Part shown: positions 33,310-43,989 of the stretch, one piece after another
Layout of the letters: the number at the start of each line of letters is the position of its first letter
Position numbering within the stretch: the first letter of the stretch is position 1
Assembly (NCBI GenBank): GCA_947579605.1
Contig: OX388320.1
Span: 6,138,001 to 6,202,000, forward strand
DNA: 64,000 nt
Source: Athripsodes cinereus
Taxonomy: Eukaryota > Arthropoda > Insecta > Trichoptera > Leptoceridae
Direction: 5' to 3'
Translations under genes and position numbers: made by a program
Notes under the pieces: model-generated
Database searches by the model: none
The model's input: only the letters and a program-made list of their open reading frames with translations
Told to the model about the DNA's origin: nothing

Positions 33310-33470
33310 AAAAGGAGTAGAGGAACACCTCTCCTCATTAAAAGAATCACTGTTGATATTAAGAGAATACTGGTATCTGGTTGCAGAAAGCTCAGGACAG
33401 TGATTCCTTGAGATGTATGGGGGAGGTTTATGTTCAGCAGTGTACGGGAATAGCTGCATAAGTAAAAAGT
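33310..33470 (+). mobile_element. RTE-type LINE extreme C-terminus fragment
   Basis: GAGATGTATGGGGGAGGTTT with ATGTTCAGCAGTGTACGGGA and ATAGCTGCATAAG reads RCMGEVYVQQCTGIAA-stop, matching the terminal residues seen at 36.2 kb (RYMGEAYVQ). The upstream part is decayed. Confidence 0.6.
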
Positions 33471-33643
33471 AAAGTAAACTATTTTTGGTATTAATCCCGT
33501 GGAGTACTCGATAATGAAAAGGTCACTCGCTCTGTGATTTTACCTACAAAGTACTGTTTTTAATTGCTAAATCTCTCCTCGGAATGCAACATCCCATGTA
33601 TTTCGAATGGATTTTTTTTCTCCATATACTACATCTTACTTAT

Positions 33644-33895
33644 TGTGTAGCGTGGAAATAATGCTCTTGCCTTTAAGTCACGAGGACCCGGGTTTGATTG
33701 TCGGCTAGAGCTATGTAAATTAAAAATTACCTATGTCAAATTGTTTTGGGTCTGGGTGTTACATGTACATGTTTAGCGCATTGTGTGTATGTATCATCGC
33801 GTTAGTATTCATAATACAAGATTCATATCTTAATTTACGACTAGCCGATCTAAAGTGAAGTTTCTATGTATGGTATTGTACGATATGAAATAAAT
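33644..33895 (+). mobile_element. SINE I (tRNA-derived), plus strand
   Basis: Head GTAGCGTGGAAATAATGCTC, TTGCCTTTAAGTCACGAGGA and degenerate B box GGGTTTGATTG. Body GGGTCTGGGTGTTACATG. Conserved end GTTAGTATTCATAATACAAG, ATTCATATCTTAATTTACG and ACTAGCCGATCT. Confidence 0.82.
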
Positions 33896-34430
33896 TGTAA
33901 CATTTTTGTTGATTACATGTATAGATACAACAAACACAATTATGTATACAATTTTTATAATATCTATTTTACCCTCAAAATTGAGCAGAGCTCGTGCTTT
34001 GTGGGATAGAAACATACAGATTAATCAATATTGTTTTGAAATATAAAACATACATCCATTCTTTGTTATAAAGTGAACCAAATCTACTTCATAAAAAGAA
34101 TAATAAAAAAAAACACTGATTGATCCTCTTGCATTGTATAACAATAAAGTTCAAATCACATATTTTATTTCGTAACTGTTACAATACACGTATCAATAGT
34201 ATTGTAATGATATAATATTCGGCTAATGGGTTTCAATTACAACTTTAATTAAAGTAATAATGCTGTCAAGGAGATAGTGTGACATTTAATAATACAGATG
34301 ACAGCATTCGGAATATCGAAATAATTCATATGCCGTGAGACACTTTCGATCTCCTTTCAGCATTTACAACATAAGCTATACATTATTATGTAGGTAACTG
34401 GTAATGTAATAAAAATAATAATTACATACA
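33896..34430. other. AT-rich DNA ending in (CATA)n
   Basis: ACATACATACATACGTA at 34424-34440 abuts the LINE tail. No gene seen. Confidence 0.5.
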
Positions 34431-34434
34431 TACA

Positions 34435-34860
34435 TACGTAAATCATCACGCCGCTTCCCTCGAGGGGTAGGCAGAAAGGATCGAGCGCCACATCCTTCTA
34501 TCCTTGCATACATCTTTCGCTTCCGTCACTGTCATACAATTCCTCATGCATGCTCTCCTGTTCAATGTGCTCAACACGTGACCGTCCTGTAGGATTTGTC
34601 TTAAATGATCTTGCCATTTAATCCTCGGACGTCCACGTCTCCGAGCACCATTCCTCTCAGCCAAATATATCTTCTTAGTCATTCTGTCCTCATTCATTCT
34701 TTCCACATGCCCAAACCATCTTAACTTATTTACATTCATCCTTGTTATAACACCAACTTTCATTCCACATTCCTTTCGTTTATCACTGTTACGCACACAA
34801 TCTCTCAGACTTTTACCACACATCCTTCTCAACGATCTCATTTCAACTGCATTTATGCCA
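34435..34860 (-). mobile_element. RTE-type LINE tail with open 131-codon C-terminal ORF
   Basis: Reads on the minus strand NVNKLRWFGHVERMNEDRMT, ERNGARRRGRPRIKWQDHLR, MRNCMTVTEAKDVCKDRRMW and RSILSAYPSREAA-stop, a typical RTE-type C-terminus (WFGH..RM, RGRP...W). 5'-truncated near 34.86 kb. Unlike most copies here the frame is unbroken, so it is relatively young. Confidence 0.88.
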
Positions 34861-34989
34861 CTTTCATCCTTCTTTAATATATAAATAATAATTATTCATC
34901 CCATATTACCCCTTAGGATAACTTAAGTAGTAAACTAACTTACAGGTTGTGATTATATATATTTTTTTTAGAAGGCGTAAAGTACGAGT

Positions 34990-35540
34990 TGTTTAAGTAT
35001 TATAAAGTAAGTGAGAATTGAGGATACATGAGGGTATTAGAAAAATGAGTGGATGCAAGAACAGTGTTGTGGATAGAATGTGGGTATATAAATCATAATG
35101 GTTTGAACATGTGGAACGAGTGGATGATGAAAGAATGAGAAAGAGGACATATTTATACGAAAGAGAAGGTGGGAGAAAGTGCAGAGTCTGAGAACCAAGT
35201 GACTTGATCATGTTGATTGATTAAATTCTCAAAGATAGCCATGTGTTGGGTATGAAAACTATAGTCTGTACGCGACTAACTTCGCGCTCTCTACATTGAT
35301 TTTGTGTGTTGAGAGCGCGAAGTTAGTCGCGTACAAGCTATAGGCGTGCATGTATGAAAAATTGTATGAATGTAGAAGAAGTATGTAAAAATACCGTGTT
35401 TTAATCCTAGATAATCTTACACGGCTGAAAGAAAGGATGTAATGGAAACGAAAAACATGTGCAAAGGCAAGAGTAAATGGCGTCCGATCCTTTCTGCCTA
35501 CACCGCGTGAGAAGTGGTTTCGTGATGATGTACGTATATA
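34990..35540 (+). pseudogene. RTE-type LINE tail, plus strand, split by a hairpin element
   Basis: GTTTGAACATGTGGAACGAG, AGTGACTTGATCATGTTGAT, TTAAATTCTCAAAGATAGCC, ATGTGTTGGGTATG, then a 73-bp insert, then GCGTGCATGTATGAAAAATT, GTATGAATGTAG and a final TCCTTTCTGCCTACACCGCG. Homologous to 34.4 and 42.4 kb, but with many stops. It is head-to-head with the 34.4-kb copy. Confidence 0.85.
35265..35337. mobile_element. 73-bp hairpin (foldback) element inside the LINE tail
   Basis: Perfect 24-bp arms (35268-35291 and 35311-35334) around a 19-base loop. CTATAG flanks both sides (35259-35264 and 35338-35343). Removing the element and one CTATAG restores near-colinearity with the two other LINE copies. 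The arms are GC-rich (CGCGAC, TTCGCGCTCTC), unlike the surroundings. Confidence 0.88.
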
Positions 35541-35719
35541 ATCTCATATTGACGTCATCTCACTGACTTTTTTGATGCGTGAAAACTCATATTAATCATT
35601 ATGCGATGCGTACATAGAAAAAGATTTTAAACTCGATTAAAATTTAAAAAATAATTAGCAAGAATAACGTAACCAACGAAGGACCTTCTTCGTCTAGCAC
35701 AGGATAGGTAGGCTTATGC

Positions 35720-35815
35720 TTATTTTATTTTTTTATTTTCCTTTATTGGCATTTCTACAGGTTTTTACATAAATATAGTATAAAACAATTAGGTATAGTA
35801 TTAACCCAATTACAG
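35720..35815 (-). mobile_element. Possible LINE 3' end, minus strand
   Basis: TTATTTTCCTTTATTGGCAT then TTCTACAGG and AAACAATTAGG has the look of a poly(A) tail complement plus 3' UTR. Weak. Confidence 0.35.
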
Positions 35816-35832
35816 AATGCACAAATGTTTAC

Positions 35833-35871
35833 AAATACTGTATATAAATACTGTATATAAATACTGTATAT
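35833..35871. repeat. Three copies of a 13-bp tandem unit
   Basis: AAATACTGTATAT at 35833-35845, 35846-35858 and 35859-35871. Confidence 0.95.
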
Positions 35872-35897
35872 GCTAGTGATAGTCAGTTGTATGACAT

Positions 35898-36127
35898 GCA
35901 GGGTTACTCTTGACAAAACTTAACACGATCTTAATCTAGTCTTGATCTTAATCTAGTCTTGATCTTGATCATACGACGCACGAAGGGACTATGGTCAAAA
36001 ACACCGCGCTACCGCTAACTCGTGATCGGTTTGCGTGTATTTTTGGCCAATAGTCACTTCGTGCGTCGTATGATCAAGATCAAGACTAGATTAAGATCGT
36101 GTTTAGTTTTGTCAAGAGTAGCCCTGC
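35898..36127. mobile_element. 230-bp foldback MITE with long inverted arms
   Basis: Ends GCAGGGTTACTCTTGAC and GTCAAGAGTAGCCCTGC. The arms continue through AAAACT.AACACGATCTTAA, TCTAGTCTTGATC and CATACGACGCACGAAG to the ATAGTC region, 80-100 bases. The left arm has an extra tandem copy of TTAATCTAGTCTTGATC. No target duplication is evident and there is no ORF. Confidence 0.88.
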
Positions 36128-36239
36128 TGGTTATGGCTTAAAAGGATATAAAAAAATGTAGAAATGTGTATTTAGAATTCACGTCATTTTGAATATAAAT
36201 TAAATACCTCTATAGGTACTAGTATTTCTTTTTATATAG

Positions 36240-36335
36240 GTACTGGTTGCTGAAACAGTACAGAGATGCCTGGAGATATATGGGAGAGGCTTATGTACAG
36301 TAGTGGACAAGAATAGCTGCATAAGTAAGTACATA
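36240..36335 (+). mobile_element. RTE-type LINE extreme C-terminus fragment
   Basis: TACAGAGATGCCTGGAGATA, TATGGGAGAGGCTTATGTAC and AGCTGCATAAG read YRDAWRYMGEAYVQ and end in the same stop as at 33.4 kb. Confidence 0.65.
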
Positions 36336-36339
36336 AGTA

Positions 36340-36825
36340 AGTATAAATAATAAATATTTTTATTCATTTACATCGGTCAATGTGTAAATAAAAAATAACT
36401 GGTTACAAAGATATTTGCTTTAGTGAGCCTGTGAAAAATGTGAACGCACGAAGATAAAATTGTAATATTTTTATGTTGCATAATGACCACAAGATCTCGT
36501 CCTGTAACGCAGTTAAAAGGTCTTATTGTTAATAATGATTGATAGGAATTCAGTTAATAGGATAATACACAAAGCACTCATTAAGGTATATTTTATTGCA
36601 CATCAAATGATCTAGGTTAAACAACGAATCCTACATTAATTGCTTCATAAACACAAACTCGTTAAATGCACTTATAGCATTAGTGCAAGAGAAGTAAAAT
36701 AATTCAATTATTTATTTATTTAAAGCAGCATACGGCTCAGAGATATTAATAACATATTTAATCATAAAAAAACATATGAATATTACACAAAATACATACT
36801 CTAACTATCGTAAAAAAAATTACTA
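36340..36825. other. AT-rich DNA, no recognised feature
   Basis: No gene or family repeat seen. Confidence 0.5.
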
Positions 36826-37085
36826 CTACTATTACTACTATACCATCACGGCATATCCCACAAGTGGGGTAGCCAGCAGACCAGCTGCATATAAAACATG
36901 CAAGCTGTCTTCTCCGTGCCAACATAAAATCAAGACATTCAGGATTGGTGGCAAACCTCATCGCCGAATTTAAGATGTAAAATGTCTTATTTTTTCGAAC
37001 ACCTGCCTTTTACAGGACACTCGAAAACTTATGGAGAAGAGTGGGAGACCAATTCTTTACCGGGTGCTCCACGAGATGCTCCAAA
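36826..37085 (-). repeat. A repeat, full length, best minus-strand copy
   Basis: Tail TACTACTATTACTACTATAC, then CATCACGGCATATCCCACAA, GTGGGGTAGCCAGCAGACCA, GCATATAAAACATGCAAGC, CAAGACATTCAGGATTGGTG and CCTCATCGCCGAATTTAAG, then GAACACCTGCCTTTTACAGG, GAGTGGGAGACCAATTC and head CGGGTGCTCCACG. About 260 bases. Confidence 0.88.
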
Positions 37086-37509
37086 AAAAATTAGTTATAC
37101 AATATAATCCACAGTAACAAAAAAATGGATTTACATTAAGAACAAAAATATGTACGTTAAATATTTGGATGTAAATAATAAAATCCATAATATGCAAATT
37201 ATCATTTTGAACCAAATAAACATTTAAAATCTCTTAAAATTATATCACATTATAAACATTTTTATACATTTCATTCAATTTTTAACAACTTTATTGAGAC
37301 AATGAATACGAAATAAAATAAGATGGACAAAAAATACTACGAAATTTATTAGTAAATACTATGAAAATTATTTTTTTGATATTGACACCATATATTATAT
37401 TTGACAGAAAGAAAAATACACAACTTATTCAACTGAAACATGTGATACAGAATCTACGCCAAAATTTCCTATCGACAATATCTTAAAAAGAAGAGATCGT
37501 TCTGAAATT

Positions 37510-37735
37510 TACATAAAAAAAACCCACAAATGGGATAACTAGCGAACCAACTGCTAGTAATAAGCATATAAAATAGTTTGTTTTTGGTGATAAAAGTTTT
37601 ATCATTCTGAATAGCTCAAAGCTCATCAAAGCTCATCGCTGTACCTACTGAAGATGTTAAATGTCTTAAAACGTGGTGTTTTACGAAACCTTAAATGGTG
37701 GGTGGCCTATTATTCCTTACAGAGGACTCCAAGGT
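37510..37735 (-). repeat. Degenerate A repeat
   Basis: CCCACAAATGGGATAACTAG, CAACTGCTAGTAATAAGC, a local duplication of AAAGCTCATC, and GAAGATGTTAAATGTCTTAA follow the family. Confidence 0.65.
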
Positions 37736-37979
37736 ATGAATTTTCTTGGCAGAAGAAAAATCTCTGTCTTCTTTTTTATTCGATCATATGTACATTTATT
37801 TATTTGTTCATATGAGTTCAATATTTAATTGATATTATGCGATTTTGAATGATGGACGTGAGTGTTGATCTTAGATGTTGTAAAGCGCTCATGAAGTGAT
37901 ATTATCACAATATGGCACCAAGTAAATTATCACATTATTATTGTTCATATTCAGATATTTTCATTTTCCTTCCATTGAA

Positions 37980-38240
37980 CCGAATTTCTGACAAAAATAA
38001 TTTCATTGGAACTATTTGAACAAAGAAACAAGATTCGGAATGACAAGCACAGAATGTTGGATTTAGTATATAGCAATTTGAGCCCATCTCATATTAAGGT
38101 TGAAAGACATGATCTTCCTCTTGTATCCGAGGATCCTTGCCATCCTACTCTCAGTGTGGACTTGATGATCACCCACAAAAGTGGTTACCATGAAAGCGAT
38201 GTGAGGGGTGGACAAGAGGTACGGCATATCTAACTTTGAA
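37980..38240 (+). pseudogene. Jockey-type LINE endonuclease fragment
   Basis: The reading MELFEQRNKIRNDKHRMLDL (VYSNL), then LPLVSEDPCHPTLSVDLMI, matches the C-terminal half of the LINE apurinic endonuclease (LDLVLSN ... PLV.ED.HHP.L...L). It is a different element from the one at 1-4 kb, whose equivalent is LLDLILTN ... LLPVDAHHPPLF. The ORF stops after 75 codons and no RT follows, so it is an orphan piece. Confidence 0.75.
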
Positions 38241-38790
38241 GATCTATGGTTCGATGTTGTAAGATATCTATTGTTGCTGCAGGTATATATGTACGTCAAT
38301 TTTAGAAATAAATAACCAGGTATTCCTTGAATATGTTATTTTTGCATATAATTCTATTAAATTTTGATTACAGTGTTAACACTTTCAAAGTAAACTTCGA
38401 TACCACATATTCTATTTGTTTGATATAGTAATAAAATAACAAAAGGATTTCTCTATAATACCACATCATTATTTTCTCAATAAAATATACGCGAAATGTT
38501 CTAAAGAAGTATGTTTATATTAGACCTGTGATTTTATGATGCCAATAATCGCGATTCTGCACAATAACTATTATTCAAATGTGCTTTACGTTAGAATCAA
38601 AGGTTTTATTATTGCATTTATTGCATATTAAACTAACTTATTGTAAGTTTACAATCTAACTCAATTTAAATCGGTCCAAAGTCTTTTCAAACACAAATAA
38701 TTATTACATAATAATGTAAGATAAATCTTTTGTATGATTTAAATACATTGTAATTATCTTACATACATATATTATCCAGTATAAATTTCA
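38241..38790. other. AT-rich DNA, no recognised feature
   Basis: No gene or family repeat seen. Confidence 0.5.
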
Positions 38791-38794
38791 GTGA

Positions 38795-39015
38795 AAACGT
38801 TTCCGTGGAGTATCCGTCAAGGAATTGCTCTCACATTCTTTTCCTGTAAAAGGCAGGTGTGTGAAAAAATAAAGACATTTTACATCTTTAATGCAGCGAT
38901 GAGGTTTGCCACCCATTCTGAATGTCACAATTTTTGTTGACATGGAGAGGACATCTTGCATGTTTATTACGTGCAGTTAGTCCACTGGCTAACCCATTTA
39001 TAGAAAATTCGTGAT
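38795..39015 (+). repeat. A repeat, plus orientation
   Basis: CCGTGGAGTATCCGTCAAGG, CCTGTAAAAGGCAGGTGTG, AAAGACATTTTACATCTT, GCAGCGATGAGGTTTGCCAC, CCATTCTGAATGTC, GGAGAGGACATCTTGCATGT and TTATTACGTGCAGTTAGTCC. Confidence 0.85.
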
Positions 39016-39067
39016 GATGACGATTTTTTTTTATTTAGACGATTCTCGTTTTGTTATAAAGCTGAAA

Positions 39068-39133
39068 TACATCCTCAAACACCCTTACCCCACTTGTGAC
39101 ATATGCCGTGATGGTATAGTTGTAGTGGTAGAT
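39068..39133 (+). repeat. A-repeat tail fragment with upstream extension
   Basis: TACATCCTCAAACACCCTTA, then CCCCACTTGTGACATATGCC and GTGATGGTATAGTTGTAGTG. The TACATCCTCAAACACCCTT piece recurs at 40071-40089 behind another A repeat. Confidence 0.75.
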
Positions 39134-39734
39134 TCTCGGTTCAATTTGAAAAATCAATAAAAATTTCTTACACACCGTTGGGTGTAATAAAAATTGTAGT
39201 ACGAACTTACAATTAGGAGCTGCCTCGTTAAAAAGTAGTGAATCGAAAGCAAACTAATAAATTAATATCGTTATAGGTTACAAAATTTATACGTTCAATC
39301 CTAGTATGCTTCTGTTGTATATAACAATTATAAATAATCAGCATTCGAAAATAGCCATCTTACATCATAAAAAGATTAATGTACTTAAACATACAAGAAA
39401 TTAAGGCAATTTATGACGTGTGACAGCGGCTAGTCGATACTAAAAAAATATTGACAAATGGACAAAAGGCAATGATTGGTTTTTGGAGTAACGCAGAATT
39501 GAAATTTTTATTATTAAATTTTCGTTATGATTTAATGTTCCATAAAAATCATAAAAAAATTAATGTTTCTCAACTGGTCACTTTCTGAGGGTGTCTAATG
39601 ATAGGACATTGAGAAGACAATAGTATCCAATAACAAGATATCTGCAAAATTTTGGAATATATTTTTTGGGAAAGGAAGTTCGACTTATAAATTAAACAAA
39701 TGTTTTTGGATATAATATGATTTTTTTCCTATAT

Positions 39735-39975
39735 TCATCGGGTATAAGGTAAAGAATAGGTCTCCCACCCTTTTCTGGTAGTTTTCGAATGTCCTGTAAG
39801 AGGAAGGTATTCGTTGAGTATCACTTTTAAAATACTGAACATCTTCAGTTCAGCGGAAAGGCATGACACCTATAGTGAACGTATATACTTTTATTGGCAC
39901 AAGGAGGACAGCTTGCATGTTTATTACGTGCAGCTGGTCCGCTGGCTACCCTACTTGTGGGAAATGTAGGGATCG
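39735..39975 (+). repeat. A repeat, plus orientation
   Basis: TAAGGTAAAGAATAGGTCTC, CCACCCTTTTCTGGTAG, GTCCTGTAAGAGGAAGG, CAGTTCAGCGGAAAGGCATG, GGACAGCTTGCATGTTTATT and GCTGGCTACCCTACTTGTGG. Confidence 0.82.
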
Positions 39976-39977
39976 TA

Positions 39978-40043
39978 TGATGATGACTTCTATACAAATA
40001 TGATTCTGGATGATGATGATTTCTATACAAATATGATTCTGGA
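39978..40043 (+). repeat. Two tandem copies of a 33-bp unit
   Basis: Units at 39978-40010 and 40011-40043, starting TGATGATGAYTTCTATACAA and ending ATATGATTCTGGA, differ at one base. Confidence 0.95.
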
Positions 40044-40099
40044 TTTTTGTTCTCAAATAACTTAAATAGGTACATCCTCAAACACCCTTGTAGCAAGTA

Positions 40100-41600
40100 A
40101 TTTACTAGTATCGTGAAAGCCGAGTATGAAGTTCAGCAGCGGGAGGAATCTCTCCTTAAATTTCTCGATTTAAAATCTAACACTTAAGCATCAGGTTACC
40201 AACTATTTCAATTTAAGTTGATAAATTCAGGATTTATGGAATGGTTCGTAATAAATACGTAAAGTTAACTTTTCCCTGCTTTTTAGAAAGAAATCACATT
40301 TTTTAATTAAGATCAATAATTGGTTTCGGGACTTTGAGAATGTACTAAAATATAGATGCAAGTATATGTTTTGAAATAGAACATTCTCTATTGCTTTCGT
40401 ATGTTTAAATATCGAATAGACCATAAATCAAGTAAGTAGCGTGAAATCTGTCAAAAAGAATGCCTGAAACGAAACCGAATTAATATTATGTCATCGATAG
40501 TTCAAAATAAAATCACATTCCAATTTCAAAATACGTCAAAGCTTAGATAAATTGCTAGGTAGATGTTTACACCTTAGACTAAAAAGAGATTATCCATCGC
40601 AATTCACCTTCCCTAGTAAAATCAAGTGTAGCATAATAATCATGTATGAACGGTACCTACTGTATTTAACGTTAACTCCATAAGTAAACTGATACATTCA
40701 CAGTGTGACCGGTGAACGCATAACATTTCACTGCGGAAATAATATATCGAACATAAAAAAGAACGAAACATTTCAATTTGAAAATCGAAAGGTTTAGTAA
40801 TTCCGATAAAGTACTAATTTCAATATAATTTGTATCGATTTCAATTTTCAACGTTCGATTTGTTTATTGAGTTTGAATTTCGAATGTTGTTTAATTATTT
40901 TGTTTTGTAGAATGGCTGGATCTGAAATGTTGCCATAAGTAAATATTGTTGTTTATTTTTTGTGCAGTTTCTTCATTTATTTTTAACGCGATTTTTGTTT
41001 CTTTTTCTCTGCCGGGGCTAGAGGATTATATTTGAAGATGACAAATACAATGGTAAGATCACAATTTCAATAATTTTAAGTAAAATTATTAACTTATTAA
41101 AACCAACTCTAAAATAATTCCAAATAATTTTTCAGGGAGAGTTGATAAAATTATGTAAATTACTATGAAGTTCATAAAAAAACTGCACGTTTGTCAAAAC
41201 AGAAATGTTAAGAAAATATGTATTGAAAACTATGTATTGAAAAATAACGAAGCATTCGTTTTCTTTGAGCTCTTAAATATCTAAATAATCATTTATACTG
41301 ATCTGTCTATTTCAAACCTTTGCTTTCATTCATGAACAGCACTATTATTAAAGGTATTGAAATTAGGGGTATACATACATAAATTCGAATTTCAAATAAT
41401 CCTCATATGGGTTTTTTATGATTAGTAAAAAAAGGACGTTTTCAAGAAAATATTTATGTTGCTTATCACAATCAGAAGAGATTGAGACACTGTCATATTG
41501 AGAGGGACATTGTAAACGTAAAAGATGTATAAAGGATTCTCATGTTTTGGCTCTCTAGGTCTGCAATGCAAAGCAAAAGTTTGCATCGAAGAGCGGACAA
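40100..41600. other. AT-rich DNA, no recognised feature
   Basis: Scattered TTTCAATTT/AAATTGAAA words around 40770-40870. No gene or family repeat recognised. Confidence 0.45.
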
Positions 41601-41602
41601 GC

Positions 41603-41734
41603 AGGGGTGCTAAAAAGGCCACTTTATAAAGTCATAATTGGAATATTGTAAAACGATTTAACGGTAACATTTCACCAAATATGAATTGTAGAGGAATTGC
41701 TCAATGTGGCCATTTTAGGCCCCCAGGAGTCCCT
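41603..41734. mobile_element. Possible 132-bp MITE
   Basis: AGGGGTGCTAAAAAGGCCAC at the left and GTGGCCATTTTAGGCCCCC at the right are imperfect inverted copies. The inside (ACGATTTAACGGTAACATTT) has no ORF of note. The 67-codon frame at 41681 starts inside it and has no recognisable domain. Confidence 0.5.
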
Positions 41735-41739
41735 CGATT

Positions 41740-42345
41740 TCTAAGTTATTCGTGTACGGGAAGAAGTCTTCAATTTACCCACTTGTGGTACTTTACATTA
41801 ACCAGGAGAAACGTTGGAACTTGTTTCCAAACTTACAATTTTGCAAAAATTATCATGTCTTGGATGCAATATTATGTATGTTGATTCCATTTAAATAATT
41901 ATATAACGTCAAATACATTATCATGAAGGATTGACTTGTTAACATCCCACACCGTGAAAGTATTATCGTCCAAGTTCTGATATACGAACTTATAGCTAGT
42001 AAGTTGCTACGAGTATGTTATGCAAACATGTTTTTTTAATATTTAACACGTGCTACTATAGCGATGGAGTGTACATAATAATATTATTCGGTCATATAAT
42101 TATTATATTTTATTTACTCTTATTTCGATCTACCTATCTAGACTTATCAAAATTATAAGCTCAAACGTACAATCATGCAATTTGAGTTGAAAGGTTATTA
42201 AATTTGTGGAAGAAAAGAAACGTACATTATAGTGTATAGGAAATTATAACGATGGGCAATTTAAATATTTTTTTTAGTTTTGGGGTCACGATTGCAACAC
42301 ATTTTAAATATTGAATTGCAACATATATGAAATTTCTTTGAAAAA
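41740..42345. other. AT-rich DNA, no recognised feature
   Basis: No gene or family repeat seen. Confidence 0.5.
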
Positions 42346-42349
42346 AAGT

Positions 42350-42575
42350 GTGCGAGCTTTGAAGGAAGCGAAGACGTCCGAGAACCATATGGCTTGATCA
42401 CATGGATCAAATTCTCAAAGACGACTGTGTGTTGAGAAAGAGGAACCGACGTGCATGCATGAGAAATTGTATGAATGTGGAGGAAACGAAAGAAGTGTGT
42501 AAAGATTGATCTATTTGGCGTTCCGTTCTCTCTGCTAACCCCACTTGGGACACGGTATGAGGGTATATTATAATA
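42350..42575 (+). pseudogene. RTE-type LINE tail
   Basis: GACGTCCGAGAACCATATGG, CACATGGATCAAATTCTCAA, GACGACTGTGTGTTGAG, CGTGCATGCATGAGAAATTG and GAAGTGTGTAAAGATTGATC, then CCCACTTGGGACACGGTATG. Same group as 24.7, 34.4 and 35.0 kb. 5'-truncated and broken by a stop. Confidence 0.8.
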
Positions 42576-42754
42576 TAGTATAAATTTCTTTAATCCATTA
42601 TTTTTAAATAAACAGTTGTTTACTTAGCACTCGCAATAGGTCTGCCGGATACCTACAATACTTGTTAAAAAAAGCCGCTGTGATAAAAACAGATTATTTT
42701 AAAATATTTTAAAATTATTTGAATCATTTATGGATGTTTGTGTCAAAATTTTAA

Positions 42755-42960
42755 AAGAATTGGTCTCCCACTCTTTTCCATAAGTTTTTCAATATCGTGT
42801 AAAAGGCAGGTGTTCGAAAAAATAAAGTCATTTTACATCTTAATTTCCACCTGTCCTTATGGTCTGAATTTTTGTAGACACGGAGAAGACAGCTTGCATG
42901 TTTATAAGATGCAGCTAATCTGCTGGTTTTCCCACTTAAAGGATTAGCCGTGACGGTTTA
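42755..42960 (+). repeat. A repeat, plus orientation
   Basis: AGAATTGGTCTCCCACTCTT, GTGTAAAAGGCAGGTGTTCG, ATTTTACATCTTAATTTCC, CACGGAGAAGACAGCTTGCA and GATTAGCCGTGACGGTTTAG. Part of the middle is deleted. Confidence 0.85.
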
Positions 42961-42964
42961 GATA

Positions 42965-43660
42965 GATATACTCGTATTTTGAAGTATGCAGCTGTATATA
43001 TTTTTAAGAAACCTCAAAGAAGTAGACTTCTTAGGAGCCGAAAATAATTAGTAAAATATTTAGGTAATTAGGGATGCAAATTATACTTGTCTTCATCATT
43101 CTCACTAATGAACATAGAATAATAATAATACATACATACATATTCTAGAACGGATATGAGGATGATGCAACAATAAATTTGTTAATAGAGTCATTATTTC
43201 ATTGCATTAGTGAGAAGTGATTTGTATAACATCTTATTTTTGTCTATCTATGCATTATTATATGTAGATATTAAGGTCAAATGAGACGTGAAACAAGTGA
43301 ATTAACGTTTTTATGTTTTATTTCCATCAACATAATTCACTCCAGTCTGGGTGCAATGCCATAAAATGAAACAACAAGAAGATATTCATCTATTTCTTTC
43401 ATCGTATTTTTTCGCAAGTGCATTGGTTTATTTATGGTTCAATTGCAATGATGCTTTGTTATTTTTCTAAATACTCCATCCATTTGTGGATTTTTTATTG
43501 TCAATTGATCTGTAATCTGTTGTTAGAGTTTTCTCTCTGAGATTGAGAGGTTTAGTCAATTGAAAATGTGTGTTATAAAAGGAAGGGCAGTTTTGAGTTG
43601 AATGGTAAATTCAATTATCAATAATATTCTTAATTGCGCCCTTTAGCATATTATTTAAGT
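42965..43660. other. AT-rich DNA, no recognised feature
   Basis: (CATA)n near 43130. No gene seen. Confidence 0.5.
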
Positions 43661-43667
43661 TTTGAGG

Positions 43668-43845
43668 TTATTTTTTTTTTAAAGATATATCTGGATTTTG
43701 TTATAAACCCAAATACAACCTTATACACCTTTCACGGTAAGCTAAAAGCTTGTGTCGTGAAAGGGGAGTTTGCCGGCATCCGGGATCGAACCAAGGACCC
43801 CCTGTTCACGAGGTCGAGACTCTACCTCCGGGCTACCGACGAACT
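43668..43845 (-). mobile_element. SINE B, full-length, minus strand
   Basis: T-rich tail, AAAGATATATCTGGATTTTG, CACCTTTCACGGTAAGC, GGGGAGTTTGCCGGCATCC, B-box complement GGGATCGAACC, AGGTCGAGACTCTACCTCC and GGGCTACCGACGAACTC. Confidence 0.92.
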
Positions 43846-43989
43846 CAATTATTACTCTAATTTATTACTCTAATTTCATGAAAGTTTTGTACTTATTTTC
43901 AATTTCAAACTTACAGTTACAATCCATTGGATTAGTCTGCAACGAGTTTGGATTTCCTACTCCATTCCTCTCTATTTTCAGCTAGTCAC

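Noticed and set aside
33157..33459. 100-codon minus-strand ORF
   Set aside because: Overlaps the antisense of an RTE-type C-terminal fragment and is otherwise low-information.
41033..41056. ATGACAAATACAATG followed by GTAAGA, as a start exon after a CAG acceptor at about 40968
   Set aside because: Five codons and no support from any further exon; chance is the simpler explanation.
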